NCBI GenBank assembly: GCA_051453625.1
Contig: JBOZIK010000001.1
Location: forward strand, 217,315,169-217,353,080
Length of the DNA stretch: 37,912 bases
Direction: 5' to 3'
Source of the DNA: Welwitschia mirabilis
Lineage: Eukaryota; Gnetophyta; Gnetopsida; Welwitschiales
Every line of letters starts with the position of its first letter. Position 1 is the stretch's first letter. The notes beneath the pieces are model-generated. The model did not search any database, was not told the DNA's origin, and saw only the letters and a list, made by a program, of their open reading frames with translations. Shown here piece after piece: positions 1 through 11,196 of the stretch. Both the position numbers and the translations under genes were made by a program.

Positions 1-585
1 TTAGTGGAGAGAAGGTAGAAGGAAGTATTGAGACACTTAAGAGAGTTGATTCAGGTATAGGAGGCATTGAATAATAAATGATATACAAAATATTTGCAAT
101 CAAGACATGATTTACTTACTAGAAATCAACAAATACTTGAATGAAGAATTCTAGTAATTAAATCATGTTTTAATTACAAATACTTTATCTATCATCATTT
201 ATCATTTAGTACCTTCTTTGCTTAAATCAAGAGAAATTGAGGCAGAAAAATTCAAATAATTTAACAAGCTATGAGCTGAGGTATGTAGTGTTAGACGTAT
301 ATTTAAAAAAGGCTCAATTTCAAATCATTAATAAAGTCTTTTAAAATACAACTCAATGATGCAACTTAAGAATCAAAACTTTTCAAGGCCCAACTTCCTT
401 CTCTAAAGGCTACGAATAAAAATCTAAAGTAAGAAAAGAATGCTCAAGAAGATGCAAAATAAAAGCTGGAGAAAGAAAAGTATGTTGTTCAGATGGAGAA
501 GGATGTAATCTGTAGTTGTCTAAAAGACATCCAAATCAAATTTGACACTACCATATTAGAGTTAAGTAAAACATTGATAAAATTA
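1..585 (+). pseudogene. relic copy 1 of the tail-anchored coiled-coil gene family (5' end cut by window edge)
   Basis: Three blocks match gene copy 3 further right: 1-26 matches about 35,354-35,379 (the ISGEKAEG-coding stretch), 29-60 matches about 35,495-35,530 (IETL..VDS), and 433-585 matches about 35,552-35,700 (EKEKY..QMEKD..C). About 115 bp present in copy 3 between the first two blocks is missing here. Between 62 and 433 this copy holds an extra stretch that can still be read as charged, heptad-like coiled coil in shifting frames (for example KLFKAQLPSLKATNKNLK near 380-435), which copy 3 lacks. Several in-frame stops (TAA TAA near 70-76, TAA near 430 and 463) and frame changes rule out a working gene. 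Similarity stops before the C-terminal membrane segment. The 5' part lies outside the window. Confidence 0.75.
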
Positions 586-1784
586 TATAACATGTTTGTA
601 AGTCATTTATAATTATAGAACAAAAAATGTCTACATTAATAAAATACATTTTTCCCTACATTTTATGTTGTAAATTTCTTGAAATGCTAAAAACAAAGTT
701 TAACCGTATCTTGATTTTAATTGTCCATATCTATTCATAGACATACATTTTCCCTTTTTTAAGATAATGATATTTATGTCTAGAGGGGGTAAGCATAACT
801 TATCAATAACTAATAGGGCTTTAAAAAAATTGGGTTTTATATGATCTCATGAAACTTTGTTAATACTTTAATTATGATATTAAATTTTTAAAAACCAAAT
901 GTTTAATTGAATAATTGCTATAAGTTTATTAACACTAAACATAAGGTTAAAATCTTTAATTATTTAGGTCTTATTATTATCTCCATATGAAAAGGCACTT
1001 ATCAAATGATATCAACTTAAAATGGAAGACCCTAACTATAGATGTATAAATACCTTTGATTTGGTGGAAAAAGTATTTTTCTAGTTTCATGTTCATATCA
1101 TTTTTTTTTTTCTTATCGTGTATTTACCTTATAGGTTTACATGGTACTAGAGCCTTATCTATTGTAAATTTGAAGAATGTATTGAGATGGATTGTGTATG
1201 TAAAGGTTTTTTAAAAAATTAAAAATTCATAAAGTTAGGTATTATAAATGGTTTACTATTAGATACTTTAGTGAAAAGATTTGAAATGTGTGAGTTTCTA
1301 CACATGCATTCAAGGTATTATAATATGTTTCCATAAAGTTTAAAAGGTTATTTCATCAATTACAGTTACAAGTTACATATTTTCTACTGGAGGTATAAGT
1401 ATCCATAGCTCTAGAAAGTTAATAACATTATAGTAGAAGGAATGATCACACAACTAACCTAGTTTGAGGGAGTGAAATTACACCTCTAAATCATTTTTGT
1501 ATCCTTTTGAATTTTCAGTTGTAGAATTTTGAAAGTTAAAAAAATACATAAATTATATAGTTTTCTAAGATTATGAATGAATGAATGTGGAAATCCTAAT
1601 AAGAGAAAGCCTAAATTTATTAAAATAGAACAAGTAAGAAGCATACAGCATCTAAACCAACATGATCATTAAATGTGGTCATGAATCTATATATTGTATG
1701 AAAAATAGTACTAAAAATATTATCTCTTTGTATTTTGTTTCCCTTTTAATTTCTACCTTTGACATAATAAAATAGGTAAGCTAT
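586..1784. other. AT-rich intergenic DNA, nothing recognised
   Basis: About 1.2 kb with very low GC and stops in all frames. I see no exon, RNA gene or repeat family shared with the rest of the window. Confidence 0.5.
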
Positions 1785-2215
1785 TGCTCCACCATTTACT
1801 GGTTACCACTAAGGCATGGTGAGAGGCAGTGAGCTTTGTTACCAAGAAACTACCACCTAATACTGGGTGTCTTGGAAGGAGGTCTGCATTATGACAAGAT
1901 AGGGCTCCTTGAACTAGCTGTACTTGGGATGCAATAAAAGGGGAAAACTTTAGTAGACTCCTATGTATGTGGGTCTATAACTCCCCTCCCCCACAAGAAC
2001 GTTGTATGCAGACAGTGTGAACTTTACCCTGATCCTAATGGCTTTGGCCTCCTATGTTTGGTACTATAGAAAATGCATGTGAGATATGCATTACTGAGTG
2101 GAATAGTAATCATGGTGCACTTCCCTAGCATCAATAGTTTATGAAGAAATAGTAGCAAGTAATAACCCCAACCTTTGTATTAGAATATTTGTATCTACCT
2201 TCCCCCATGCTTCCC
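1785..2215. other. GC-richer island of unknown origin
   Basis: Base composition rises clearly against the flanks, with runs such as CTCCCCTCCCCCAC near 1,982. All six readings carry stops within short distances, so an intact gene is excluded. It may be a decayed insertion or organelle-derived DNA, but I recognise no motif. It occurs once in the window. Confidence 0.35.
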
Positions 2216-4365
2216 CACCTTTATCATTCATAATTGGGAATATTTGTTAGAAGGAACTTTAATTATTTATCAATGTGGTTTTTATTCAATTTGTAAAGTA
2301 TCTTCAAAAAAGAAAAAAATTCAAATTATAATTCAATTTATGATCCCTAAAGATTTCTATACTATAGTCTTTAGGATTGATGTTTAGGTGTATTAATGTG
2401 TAGACACACATAAACCTAGTCTATTCATCCTTACACATAGGTATTGTTACATCTAAATGGGATCATTACCTATTGTAATAAAAGTTTTTACTTCAAACTT
2501 GTGTTTTTTATGGTCATTACTTAGATGCCTTTTCTTTCTACTTCTAACACAATATAGCATGCATTATGAAGGCCTTAAAAGTTGACATCACCAATTCATT
2601 ATAAAATATCCATATAAAAATAATCAAACTAATTTGTAATTGTAATTGAAACATTTTTGTATTATTTTATTATATGTTTAGTTTTAAATAGTAATTACTT
2701 CAACCAACAATTAGATGTTAGAGGTGAAAAGTAAAGACTTACTGGATTATATTACTTTCATTAGTTTAGAAGATATTTACTAGTGATGTTCTCAAATCTT
2801 ATAAAACTAGAAGTTTGGTTAATAAATATTAAAGTATGTGATATTAGTGGAAATCTTATGAAAAAAATTAAAGTTGAAAAGTTATGCTATCTTACTATAT
2901 CTCCTCTCAAATGACTTGAAAGTTAGTTATGAATACATTATCCATATCCTTCTGAGTTTAATAATTTAGACTCATTTATAGATTATAAGCATTACAAGTA
3001 ATTTCAAAAACAATGTGATATGTAATCTAGAAGGAGCAAATAATTATGATTAATAATGTTAGCTAGAAAATTACATGTATGGTCGAGATGTACATAGCAA
3101 TAAAATGCAAATTAGAGGATGAACTCTTTGTGATAGAAAATCTCTTAGTCATGGGTTTAAAGTTGCCATTTCCATTGTATAATAATAAGGCTAAAAAGAG
3201 TGATTAAGAAATTAAACATCTTCAAAAGACAACAAAGAAAGTGATTATCTTTTTATTATTGTCAGCGAAAAGCATGATGGATAATAAAATAGATCAAATT
3301 TACTTTATTGACTTAAAATCTAATTTGGTACAACTTCCACCTTTATCAAATGTAGGGTCTTGTTATGGTGGCCTAGGTAGATCATAATTCCTTTAAAGTC
3401 TATTTTTTAGGATAACTAGGGGCTAAGCTACCTTATCAAGATTCTTAGCATACTTGTGTAATTTTCATGCATGCCTTATACTTTTCTAAGTATCTAATAT
3501 AACTTTGATAAAATGACATAAATAGTTGAAATAACTCTTCTACATGGGTTAAATCCCTTAGATGGTTATTGCATACATAACTAAATAAAAACTACACATT
3601 AATAATTAATTAAATTCATAAGTCCAAAATTTTTTTAATGGCATCTTGTTTAGCCATTTTTAAGATCATGATAGACTCCCTCTTTTAAGATAGTTGTTCA
3701 TCCTTAAACTATTGCTTTGCTATGGGGATATTTTCTAGTTGATCTGGCACTACCTTAAAATCCTCATTCTTATCATGTTTTATTACATAGTTAATTAAAT
3801 AAATTAATAATTGAAATATTATATTTCATTTTAATCACCATCTTTAAACATGTTATGATAACTTAATTTCATGCATTCTTAATTTTTTCAACTATTTTAA
3901 TCCCAAAAAGACTATTCAACTAAACCTTTGTTGTTTTATCCTTAACTTTTTTTCTCTATTTTTGAGCTATTTTTATGGTGAAAGTAAGGTTATAAATTAC
4001 TATAAGATTTTTCTAATCACTAATATAATTTTCATGCTTCGTTGAGTGATAACACTTAAAAGGATGATATGAAAAACTAGATGAATACCTGACCACTATT
4101 CTTGGAGATCAAGCTTGTATGTTAATTTCATAATTCTTTAAATAATAGAGAATAATCCACAAAACCAAGGAAATAGTTTATCATTTACTCTAAGGAGAAA
4201 TTAATCACTAGCTTGAAAAATGTGATGGGAACATTTCTCACTATAATATTTTTTTGTATCTAACTGGAGTTCTGTGCAACTATTTGTGAACCTTCTTTAT
4301 GGTTTATTCCATATTTTGAATTTCCTATTGCTTTATTTTTTCTATCTATTTTAGGTTATACTAAG
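2216..4365. other. AT-rich DNA, probably the decayed 3' side of gypsy element A at its right edge
   Basis: No open reading frame or RNA gene is visible. Because element A is on the minus strand, its 3' untranslated region and 3' LTR should lie here, downstream of the integrase near 4,425. I could not find a copy of the 10.8-12.2 kb sequence in this stretch, so no LTR pair is demonstrated. Confidence 0.35.
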
Positions 4366-4424
4366 TAATTAGTATTAAGAAATTCCATCCATTCATTTCT
4401 TTAAATCAAAAGCATTCAATAAAA

Positions 4425-4850
4425 ACTTTATATCCTTGATTGTATGCAAATTTTGCAAAGTATAGGTATTCTTTACATCTACCTAATTTAGCTACCACAT
4501 GGGTTTCTAAAATACTTTTTAAAATGTAATTAATTCACTTAATTTACTCATCTATTTTTGGATGAAAAGTTGTATTAAAAATACTTTAGTTTCCCATTGT
4601 TTAAAAAATTCTTATTAAATTGTTAAAATAAACTTAGGATTTCTATCAGAAATAATAATTCTAGAAGTACTATGTAATTAAAATATTTCCCTTGTAAATC
4701 AGTTCATGATTTTTTATATTAACATTATGATCATGGATGAAATGAATGAGTCATTTTCATCAATTTATCAACCAATATGAAAATAGCATCATGATTTTTA
4801 ACAATCTTGACACATGTGATAAAATCTATTGTAATATTTCTTTTACTTTC
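4425..4850 (-). pseudogene. gypsy A integrase core relic
   Basis: Minus-strand translation gives ITIDFIT followed by a stretch ending LVDKLMK..H (4,745-4,850), the first catalytic Asp region of retroviral-type integrase. A DRNPKF segment near 4,630-4,660 fits the second Asp region (family form SDRDPRF). FAYNQ near 4,440-4,465 fits the family form VEFAYN. Frame changes and stops separate these pieces, and nothing functional remains. Confidence 0.8.
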
Positions 4851-5397
4851 ATGGTAGTACTCCTAAATTCTTAATAAATATACTTGGATTTCATTATTTC
4901 AACTTGATGTTTTAATGATTAGAATAGCCTTTAAGAAAATCTTTAGTTTAAAGCTTCATTAATACCCAATAGAACTTCTTTTTTAGGTTTATATATACTA
5001 TGGGACTTGTATGGGAAACTTCATGAGCTTCCTTAAGAAGTAATAATAGCATATTCTTATAAGGATATAGATTTTATTTTCTCATTATCACACCATTAGA
5101 GTTTAAGTAATAAGCAAAGAATTCTTATACTATTAGCTTCTTTAGATTTTGCTAAATAATTCAGCTTAAGTTATTTGTTCTTTAATTTCCTTAGCCATTT
5201 CTGAGTTCACAGATAAACCATCATGCATCACATGAAACTAAAACATTTGTAACATTATTTTTGTCCTATGATGTACTTGAGATTGAAATCATATTTAGTT
5301 AATAGCTTGACCCATTATTATTATATTATTTTTAAGAGAGGTTATTTTTGTAAAATTTTAAAATTTTATGGTTAATTTCTAATTAAAACTTACCTAT

Positions 5398-5585
5398 TAA
5401 GAGAAAAATCCCACATATCTTTAATGCATGAATGATGAAAAACAATTCCAAATTATATAGTGGCTAATTACACTCATGCTTGCTAGGTTTTCTAGATTTG
5501 TAACCAATAGCTCATTGATCTTGTATTAATAATACTTCTATTCCTTTTTCACAAGCATCTATAACTACTAGAAATTCTTTGTTCA
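5398..5585 (-). pseudogene. gypsy A RNase H relic
   Basis: Minus-strand reading gives FLVVIDACEKGIEVLLIQDQ, then a stop, then AIGYKSRK and further on HALKI. These match the gypsy RNase H pattern (DAS..G.GAVL.Q....AY.SRKL ... HALK.W). The first catalytic Asp is present in IDAC. In-frame stops break it. Confidence 0.82.
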
Positions 5586-5944
5586 TTTTTATAATGTTCA
5601 AGATTAGGGGTAAGGTTAATAAGTATTTTATTATGAGAAATTATTCTTTATATCTATCATTAAAATGAAGGGCAACTTTAAATTTTCTAGATCTAATATT
5701 AGTCTCACAATTTTGGAGAAATCCTAGATGAAATATCTATAGAAGCCTATTAGTCATAAGAAACTCTTAACTTTTATGGGATTTCTTAGTTTCAGTCAAT
5801 ATTCTACAACTTGCAATTTACTTAAATTATTATTAATGCCTTCATAAAATATTACATGCCTTACATAATTGAGTGACTTCTTGAGTAATTAATACTTAAT
5901 CATTTTGGTTGTTAATACATGTTTCTTGAGTAACTACAAAACTT

Positions 5945-6530
5945 ATTTTAGATGGTAGACATGTTTATTACTACTCTTAGAATAAATCTTAATGTCATCC
6001 ATGAAAACAATAATAAACTAAGATAAACAAGAATAAAATATGTTTTTTATTAAAGTTATGAATGTATCAAGAGCATTGATAAAATCAAAAGTTATAATAA
6101 TACATTTAAAATAACCATTTCTGATTCTAAGTGTAGTCTTTGAAATATCTTCTTTCTTAATTCAAGTTTGATTACAATCAAACTTCAAGTTAATTTTGAT
6201 GAAATATTTTACTTCTTTTAACTAATCAAAAATTTCATTCATATATGGCAATTAATATTTATTTTCAGTTATTACCTTCTTTAACTATTGATAATCAATG
6301 CAAATTCTAAGTAATCCATCTTTCTTCTTGAGAAATAACACTACGGGTTTTCATAGTAATATTCTAGATCTAGTTTTGCCTTCATTTATTAATTGTTGAA
6401 TTTGAATTTTTAAATTGTTAAATTCAGTGACTAAAAATTTGTGAGTGGCTTGAGAGATACGTTGCACACTAGATATGATAACAATGAAGTATTCAAACTT
6501 CCTTTTTCATGGTATTCCAACTTTATCTTT
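5945..6530 (-). pseudogene. gypsy A reverse transcriptase relic
   Basis: Minus-strand motifs in order are EFNNLKIQIQQLINEGKTRS (linker into the fingers), KPVVLFLKKKDG and LRICID near 6,295-6,350, then LKEVKYFIKINLK (the IDL Asp is changed to N), KEDISKTTLR, and FIIVFMDDIKIYSK at about 5,975-6,015. The catalytic box is therefore still FMDD. The PFGL..AP region is degraded to DFINALDTF. Stops are scattered throughout. Confidence 0.88.
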
Positions 6531-6554
6531 AAACAATTCATGAAATTTTGAAGG

Positions 6555-7850
6555 ATCGAGAACCCTATATAGGAGGCATGAATAGGATTTAAAAAATAAA
6601 ACTATCTCCATAATAAATGAATACTAAATATTTGTACAAATGAAAAGTTAAAACTAATCTGAAAATAAATTACTGAAAGCATAAAAATACCAATGAACAT
6701 GCACACATGATTTATAGTGGTTCAGGAAACCTTCTACTTCACTCTCAGTGATCAACTTCTACCTAAGCCTAATTTATATATTTATTAATTTATTTCTAGG
6801 TATTCTAAGTTTACTTATAACATTTACAATCAGACTTTTCTAAGGCTTAGTTTCAACCTTTAACAAGAATGTGAAGCAGTGACAATGGTGTTCCATAATG
6901 CATAGGTTTCATCAGATCTCTAGCTTAAGAATGATGATGCTACACTACTTGAGAATATAGTACAATCCACAGATGTCCATTGCAATCAATTTGACAAATT
7001 ACAAATGATAACAATAGCTCTTTATTCATCTTTAATAAAATAGATAATGTGCCTATGAGTTCTATAATGATTTCATAATGATTCAAAAGTGGTGTAGTGA
7101 TTTTGACTCTAGGAAAATATATAGGAGAATATTTTTAAGATTTTTACAAGTGAAAAGACTCTCTAATAGATAAAAAGAGATGCTTAAACATCTAGAAAAC
7201 ATATCATTTATGTCATAATCTATTGACCCGTTAAGATATCTAGTTGACCCCATTTGGTGCCATTACTAAAGTTGATCATCCTCATGTTTGTATGGCCAAA
7301 TCCTATTTCTTATGGCTCCATGTCCGACTGATCCCTTAAGATCTAATTGATGTAAGTCCAATCGCTTGCATATTCATTCTATTAATTCCATGTCTAGAAA
7401 ACATTGTAACACTATTTTATGGTCTAGGTCTAGTCAACCCCATGAAGGTCTAGTCAATTCCTTGCTAACAAAGAATGGAAACATTTCACTATAGATCTAG
7501 TTAACCCATTTGAAATTTGGTTGAACTCTTGATAATTAGTTAAGAAATATTTCATGCTCAGGTATGGTTAACCTCTCAAGAATTTGATTGATTTCTCTCA
7601 AATTAGTTTGTGATAGTTTATGGTTTAGGTATGGTTAACCCCTTAGGAATTCGGTTAACTCTTTAGATGGTATTAAAACTAACAGCTTCAGGTTTGAATT
7701 GTGATAAAATATTTAAGATTCTAACCTATAAAGATTAATATTTTCTACATAATATATAACATATTTTACTAAATAGAGAATATTATTTTAACATCAAATT
7801 GATAAATATTAACTAAACAAATTAATATAACTCATTAGATAATTATACCT
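6555..7850. mobile_element. dispersed repeat inserted in gypsy A between protease and RT
   Basis: It interrupts the pol reading exactly where protease should run into RT, and it matches 13,025-14,540. Shared landmarks are ATCRARAACCCT at the left end, a GGTGAATAGG-like box, TATAGTGGTTCAGGAAACC (6,714 onward), a region that is a tandem array in the other copy, and a final stretch of repeated TCTAGTTGACCCC-like motifs. No coding capacity is seen. The right limit is uncertain and no terminal repeats or target duplication were established, so the class is unknown. Confidence 0.65.
7220..7680. repeat. imperfect tandem array of TAGTYGACCCC-type motifs
   Basis: The motif [G/T]TCTAGTYRACCCC followed by [G/A]TCTAGTCAATYCC and a GATAATTAGTT-like tail recurs about every 90 bp, for example at 7,238, 7,430, 7,500 and 7,627. 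The same array is better preserved at 13,920-14,370. Confidence 0.6.
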
Positions 7851-7934
7851 CTTCATTTTTGTTGCCATGGTACATAATATCTATGTTATCCTAATAGTGT
7901 TTTTAATTTCTTAATTTATTAGGAATAGTACTTA

Positions 7935-8290
7935 TTTTATTTGATCCTCCTCTTTGGATATTCCTTCTCCACATGAAGTATGAATAAAAGAGACCACTTC
8001 TCATAAAGAATTCTTAATATCATACTTGTCTAAAAAGGAGGTTCCTAGAATTGCATCATTATTTTTAATATTAAAACCATAAAATTAACTATTAAAGGAT
8101 AAATATTTGATCTTAAATATTAGATTTATGTAATAACATATTATGTAATAAATTTCTTCCTACAACTCCTACTCTAGAGGTTGGTTCTTTAATGATCTTT
8201 TTCTTAAAATTATTAGTAATGGTAATGGAATAAAACTACCACTAGCACACTATTTATGAAAAATAAAAGAGGTTTATTTTATAATAATCA
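7935..8290 (-). pseudogene. gypsy A aspartic protease region, degraded
   Basis: Minus-strand reading gives DAILGTSFLDKYDIKNS at 8,009-8,056, the conserved C-terminal part of gypsy protease (family pattern D.ILG..WL..Y...I). The upstream active-site motif D[ST]G is not clearly readable. It lies between the zinc knuckle and the nested insertion, as expected for protease. Confidence 0.6.
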
Positions 8291-8420
8291 TCTAAGTTCA
8301 ATAATGGAAAATGAATTTCAAGTGAAATTTATATCAACAATTACAAATAATCTCTTTCCTACTTGTTTCTATCATTGTGAGGATATAGTTTGATCTTGGT
8401 TTGTCACCTCTTTTTCTTTA

Positions 8421-8480
8421 GACCAATTTTTGATGATGTGATTCCTTTTCTTGTAATGGTGACATATCAATCCTATGTAG
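8421..8480 (-). pseudogene. gypsy A gag zinc knuckle relic
   Basis: Minus-strand reading gives CHHYKKRNHIIKNW. This lines up with the CX2CX4HX4C knuckle with the second and last Cys replaced by Tyr and Trp. TGT-to-TAT and TGT-to-TGG type changes would explain this. Position between gag and protease supports the call. Confidence 0.55.
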
Positions 8481-8689
8481 TTTTATGTGGTAAACTAGAA
8501 TTGAGTCTAAGGCCAAGACTAGATGTGTTACTAAACCAGTATTCATGATTACTATGTAATGATGGCTAGCATGTGAGTAGTTATAAGGTCTCATCATTTT
8601 GCCTCCATGTAATATTTCATCTTTTGATAAGCTTCTTATGAAGAATTTAGTTTTATTGAACATAATAGGTTTTGTAACCTCTAATAAAG

Positions 8690-9000
8690 AGTGTTATTAT
8701 AACCATTAATTTGCTTAAGATTTATTATGATTAGGATATTTCTAATTTTTGAAATTCATTTTAATACTCATTAAGGACCTCTCTTCCAAGTCATAGAAAT
8801 CTGAACTACATTCTATTATCATTAATGAAATAATAAAAAACAAATTTCTTTTGAAATTCATTTGCAAAATCAATTCAACATTTCTAATTTTAACTAAGAT
8901 GACTCCATCATGTCATTACATTACTCACTAATAATATGATTACATGTTGGATATGTAATCCATGATCAACATCCCTCAATTTAAAGTAGATTTTAATGAA
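8690..9000 (-). pseudogene. gypsy A gag (Retrotrans_gag-like) relic
   Basis: Minus-strand reading contains F.NEFQKKF, then a stretch aligned to the family pattern FLxLKQGxxSVxEYxxEFxxL, seen here as FYDLEERSLMS..KMNFKN in broken frames (8,730-8,800). The same block recurs at 19,060-19,300. Stops and shifts are frequent. Confidence 0.65.
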
Positions 9001-9644
9001 CTATAGCCATGTTAGTATTCTCAAAATATCTTGGTGTGACTTTGTAATTTCATTACATATTATTCCATATTCTTTCATTTATATTGCGGTTTTTACTCTC
9101 TTAAGATAAGTTATATGTTCCACATTTGTGTATTCACCTATTAATATCTGTTAGATTTTATGGTATTAAGGGTTATAAGGGATATTTATTTAGGCTATGG
9201 ATCCTCTCATTTTAAGCTTGAAGATAAAGAGAGTAATACTTAAGATTGGAGGTCCTTTATGAATCATTCTCATGATCTCGTTTTAAGTTCTTATAGTTTA
9301 CAGTTAAACATGACATCTACTTCTTTTTGAAAAACTCTGATAATAACATAGTTGGATTTAGACTACGATTTAAATCATCAAGTAATTGTTTAATATCACT
9401 GATATCATTGTTTACATGGTCTTCCATTATGTATCACTCTCTGTATGGTTGAGAGTCCTTCTACTTTTTATCACTACTTCCAATCTATCTTTTAGCTTAA
9501 ACTCTGGTTACTTTAACAGTTAGAAGTTAAAAACGTTGAAACAACTTTCATAATTAACTAATTAATAATATCATCTCTATAATTAATAAGAAAAGGTTAT
9601 AATCTAATAATTAATGACTTAATTATGCTCAAATACTTATTGTG

Positions 9645-10745
9645 GAGATCTATAGGCTTTTATTTGAATTATTGAGGCTTATTCTTAGTAATGTAGCATG
9701 CTATAGCTTTTTGGAGTAACAATGTTAATAATGTAGTATTGTATAGGCCTTTCAGGATCTATCAAGAATTTTTCTTAGTAGAGTAATGCCATATAGATTT
9801 TTAAACTAATGATATTAGTAGTATAATTCCCTATAGCTTTTTATGAAGTCCATCAGAGCTTCCTCTTAGCCTTGTAGTGCCTCACACATTTCTAGATTAA
9901 TGATGTTAGTAGTGTAACATCATATAGCCACCCATAAGGTATAATGAGGCTTCTTCGCACTAGTGTGACATCCTATAGATATTTTGAACTAATGATGTTA
10001 GTAGTGTAATGCCTTATATACTTTTGTGCAATTCATTAGAGCTCATTCTTAATAGTGTAATACCCTATAGCTTTCTAAACTAATGACATTAATAGTGTAA
10101 TGCCCTATGGCTTTTTGTGGGGTTCATTGAGGCTTCTCCTAAGTAGCGTAGCATCCTATAGATTTTTAGAGTAATGATGCTAGTATTTTAATACCTATAG
10201 CCGTTTTTGGAATTCATCAATACTTCTTCATAGTAGTATTATGTCATATACACTTAGAGTAAAGTTTTTAGTAATGTAAAATCTTATATCCTTCTATGAG
10301 ATTCATCACAACTTGTTCTTAGTAGTATGACATCCTATAGCTTTCTAGGTTAGTATCATACCCTTTAGTCTTATATGAGATCCATCAATGCTTCTTATCA
10401 GTAATGTAGCATCCATACCTCTGGAATGATGATGACAGTAGTGTAGTACCCTATAGCCTTTTATGAGATCCATCAAGGTTTCTTCTTAATAGTGTGACAT
10501 TCTTTCTAGCTTTGTACTAATTATGCTCTTAGTGAAATATCCTATAACCTTATGTGAGGTTCATTAGGACTCTTTCTTAGTAGTGTGGCATCTCATAGAC
10601 CTTTGAATTAATGATGTTAATAGTGTAATATCCTATATCATTTTATAGAATTTGTTAATGATTCATATCAACAATGTAATGCCTTGTATGCTTTTAGAGT
10701 AATGATGTTAATAGTGTCACATCCTATGTCCTTCTGTCTTGTTCA
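9645..10745. repeat. minisatellite, about 12 units of about 90 bp, in the presumed gypsy A leader
   Basis: Each unit contains a TTCTTAGTAGTGTAGCATCC-like start, CTATAGCTTTTTAGACTAATG, then GTTAGTAGTGTAATGCCC, CTATAGCCTTTTATGAG and ATCCATCAAGGCTTC. Because TAGTGTAATGCCCTATAG occurs twice per unit, the unit is itself a diverged dimer. Units start near 9,680, 9,770, 9,864, 9,950, 10,045, 10,135, 10,230, 10,315, 10,395, 10,485, 10,575 and 10,660. Fragment B keeps only about two units (19,700-19,860). Confidence 0.8.
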
Positions 10746-10848
10746 TCACATACATGAAGTACTAGGAGATAATGTGTTAATGGATTCAAATAAGAAAATC
10801 TTTATAGTAGGAGTAAAATGTAGATATCTTTCATATAAGACAACTAAC

Positions 10849-10853
10849 NNNNN
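10849..10853. other. assembly gap (5 N)
   Basis: Five N between TCATATAAGACAACTAAC and ATTATAG. Confidence 1.
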
Positions 10854-11118
10854 ATTATAGATTTATTTTTTCTTACATAATACTATACTAAAGTGAAATA
10901 AATAAAATGCAACTATATTTACTAACTTATTATGATCAATTATGTTTTTAAAAACTTAAAAAAATGTGAAATTAGGTCACGATAGATTGGTATCAAAACA
11001 TTTGATTAAAACTTTTCATTTTACTTGATAAATTTTAAGTAGTATATATATGTTAATATGAAAAGTTATATAGATGATATGCATATTAGATGTTATAAAT
11101 CATAAGGATACTCATATA

Positions 11119-11128
11119 NNNNNNNNNN
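11119..11128. other. assembly gap (10 N)
   Basis: Ten N immediately left of the GA microsatellite. This is probably a repeat-caused gap. Confidence 1.
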
Positions 11129-11130
11129 GT

Positions 11131-11195
<65 letters not shown>
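11129..11195. repeat. (GA)n microsatellite
   Basis: About 30 GA units, almost uninterrupted. The homologous place in fragment B (19,976-19,998) has only a few GA/GGA units, so the run expanded in this copy. A short minus-strand frame of Leu-Ser repeats across it is an artefact of the repeat. Confidence 0.97.
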
Positions 11196-11196
<1 letters not shown>

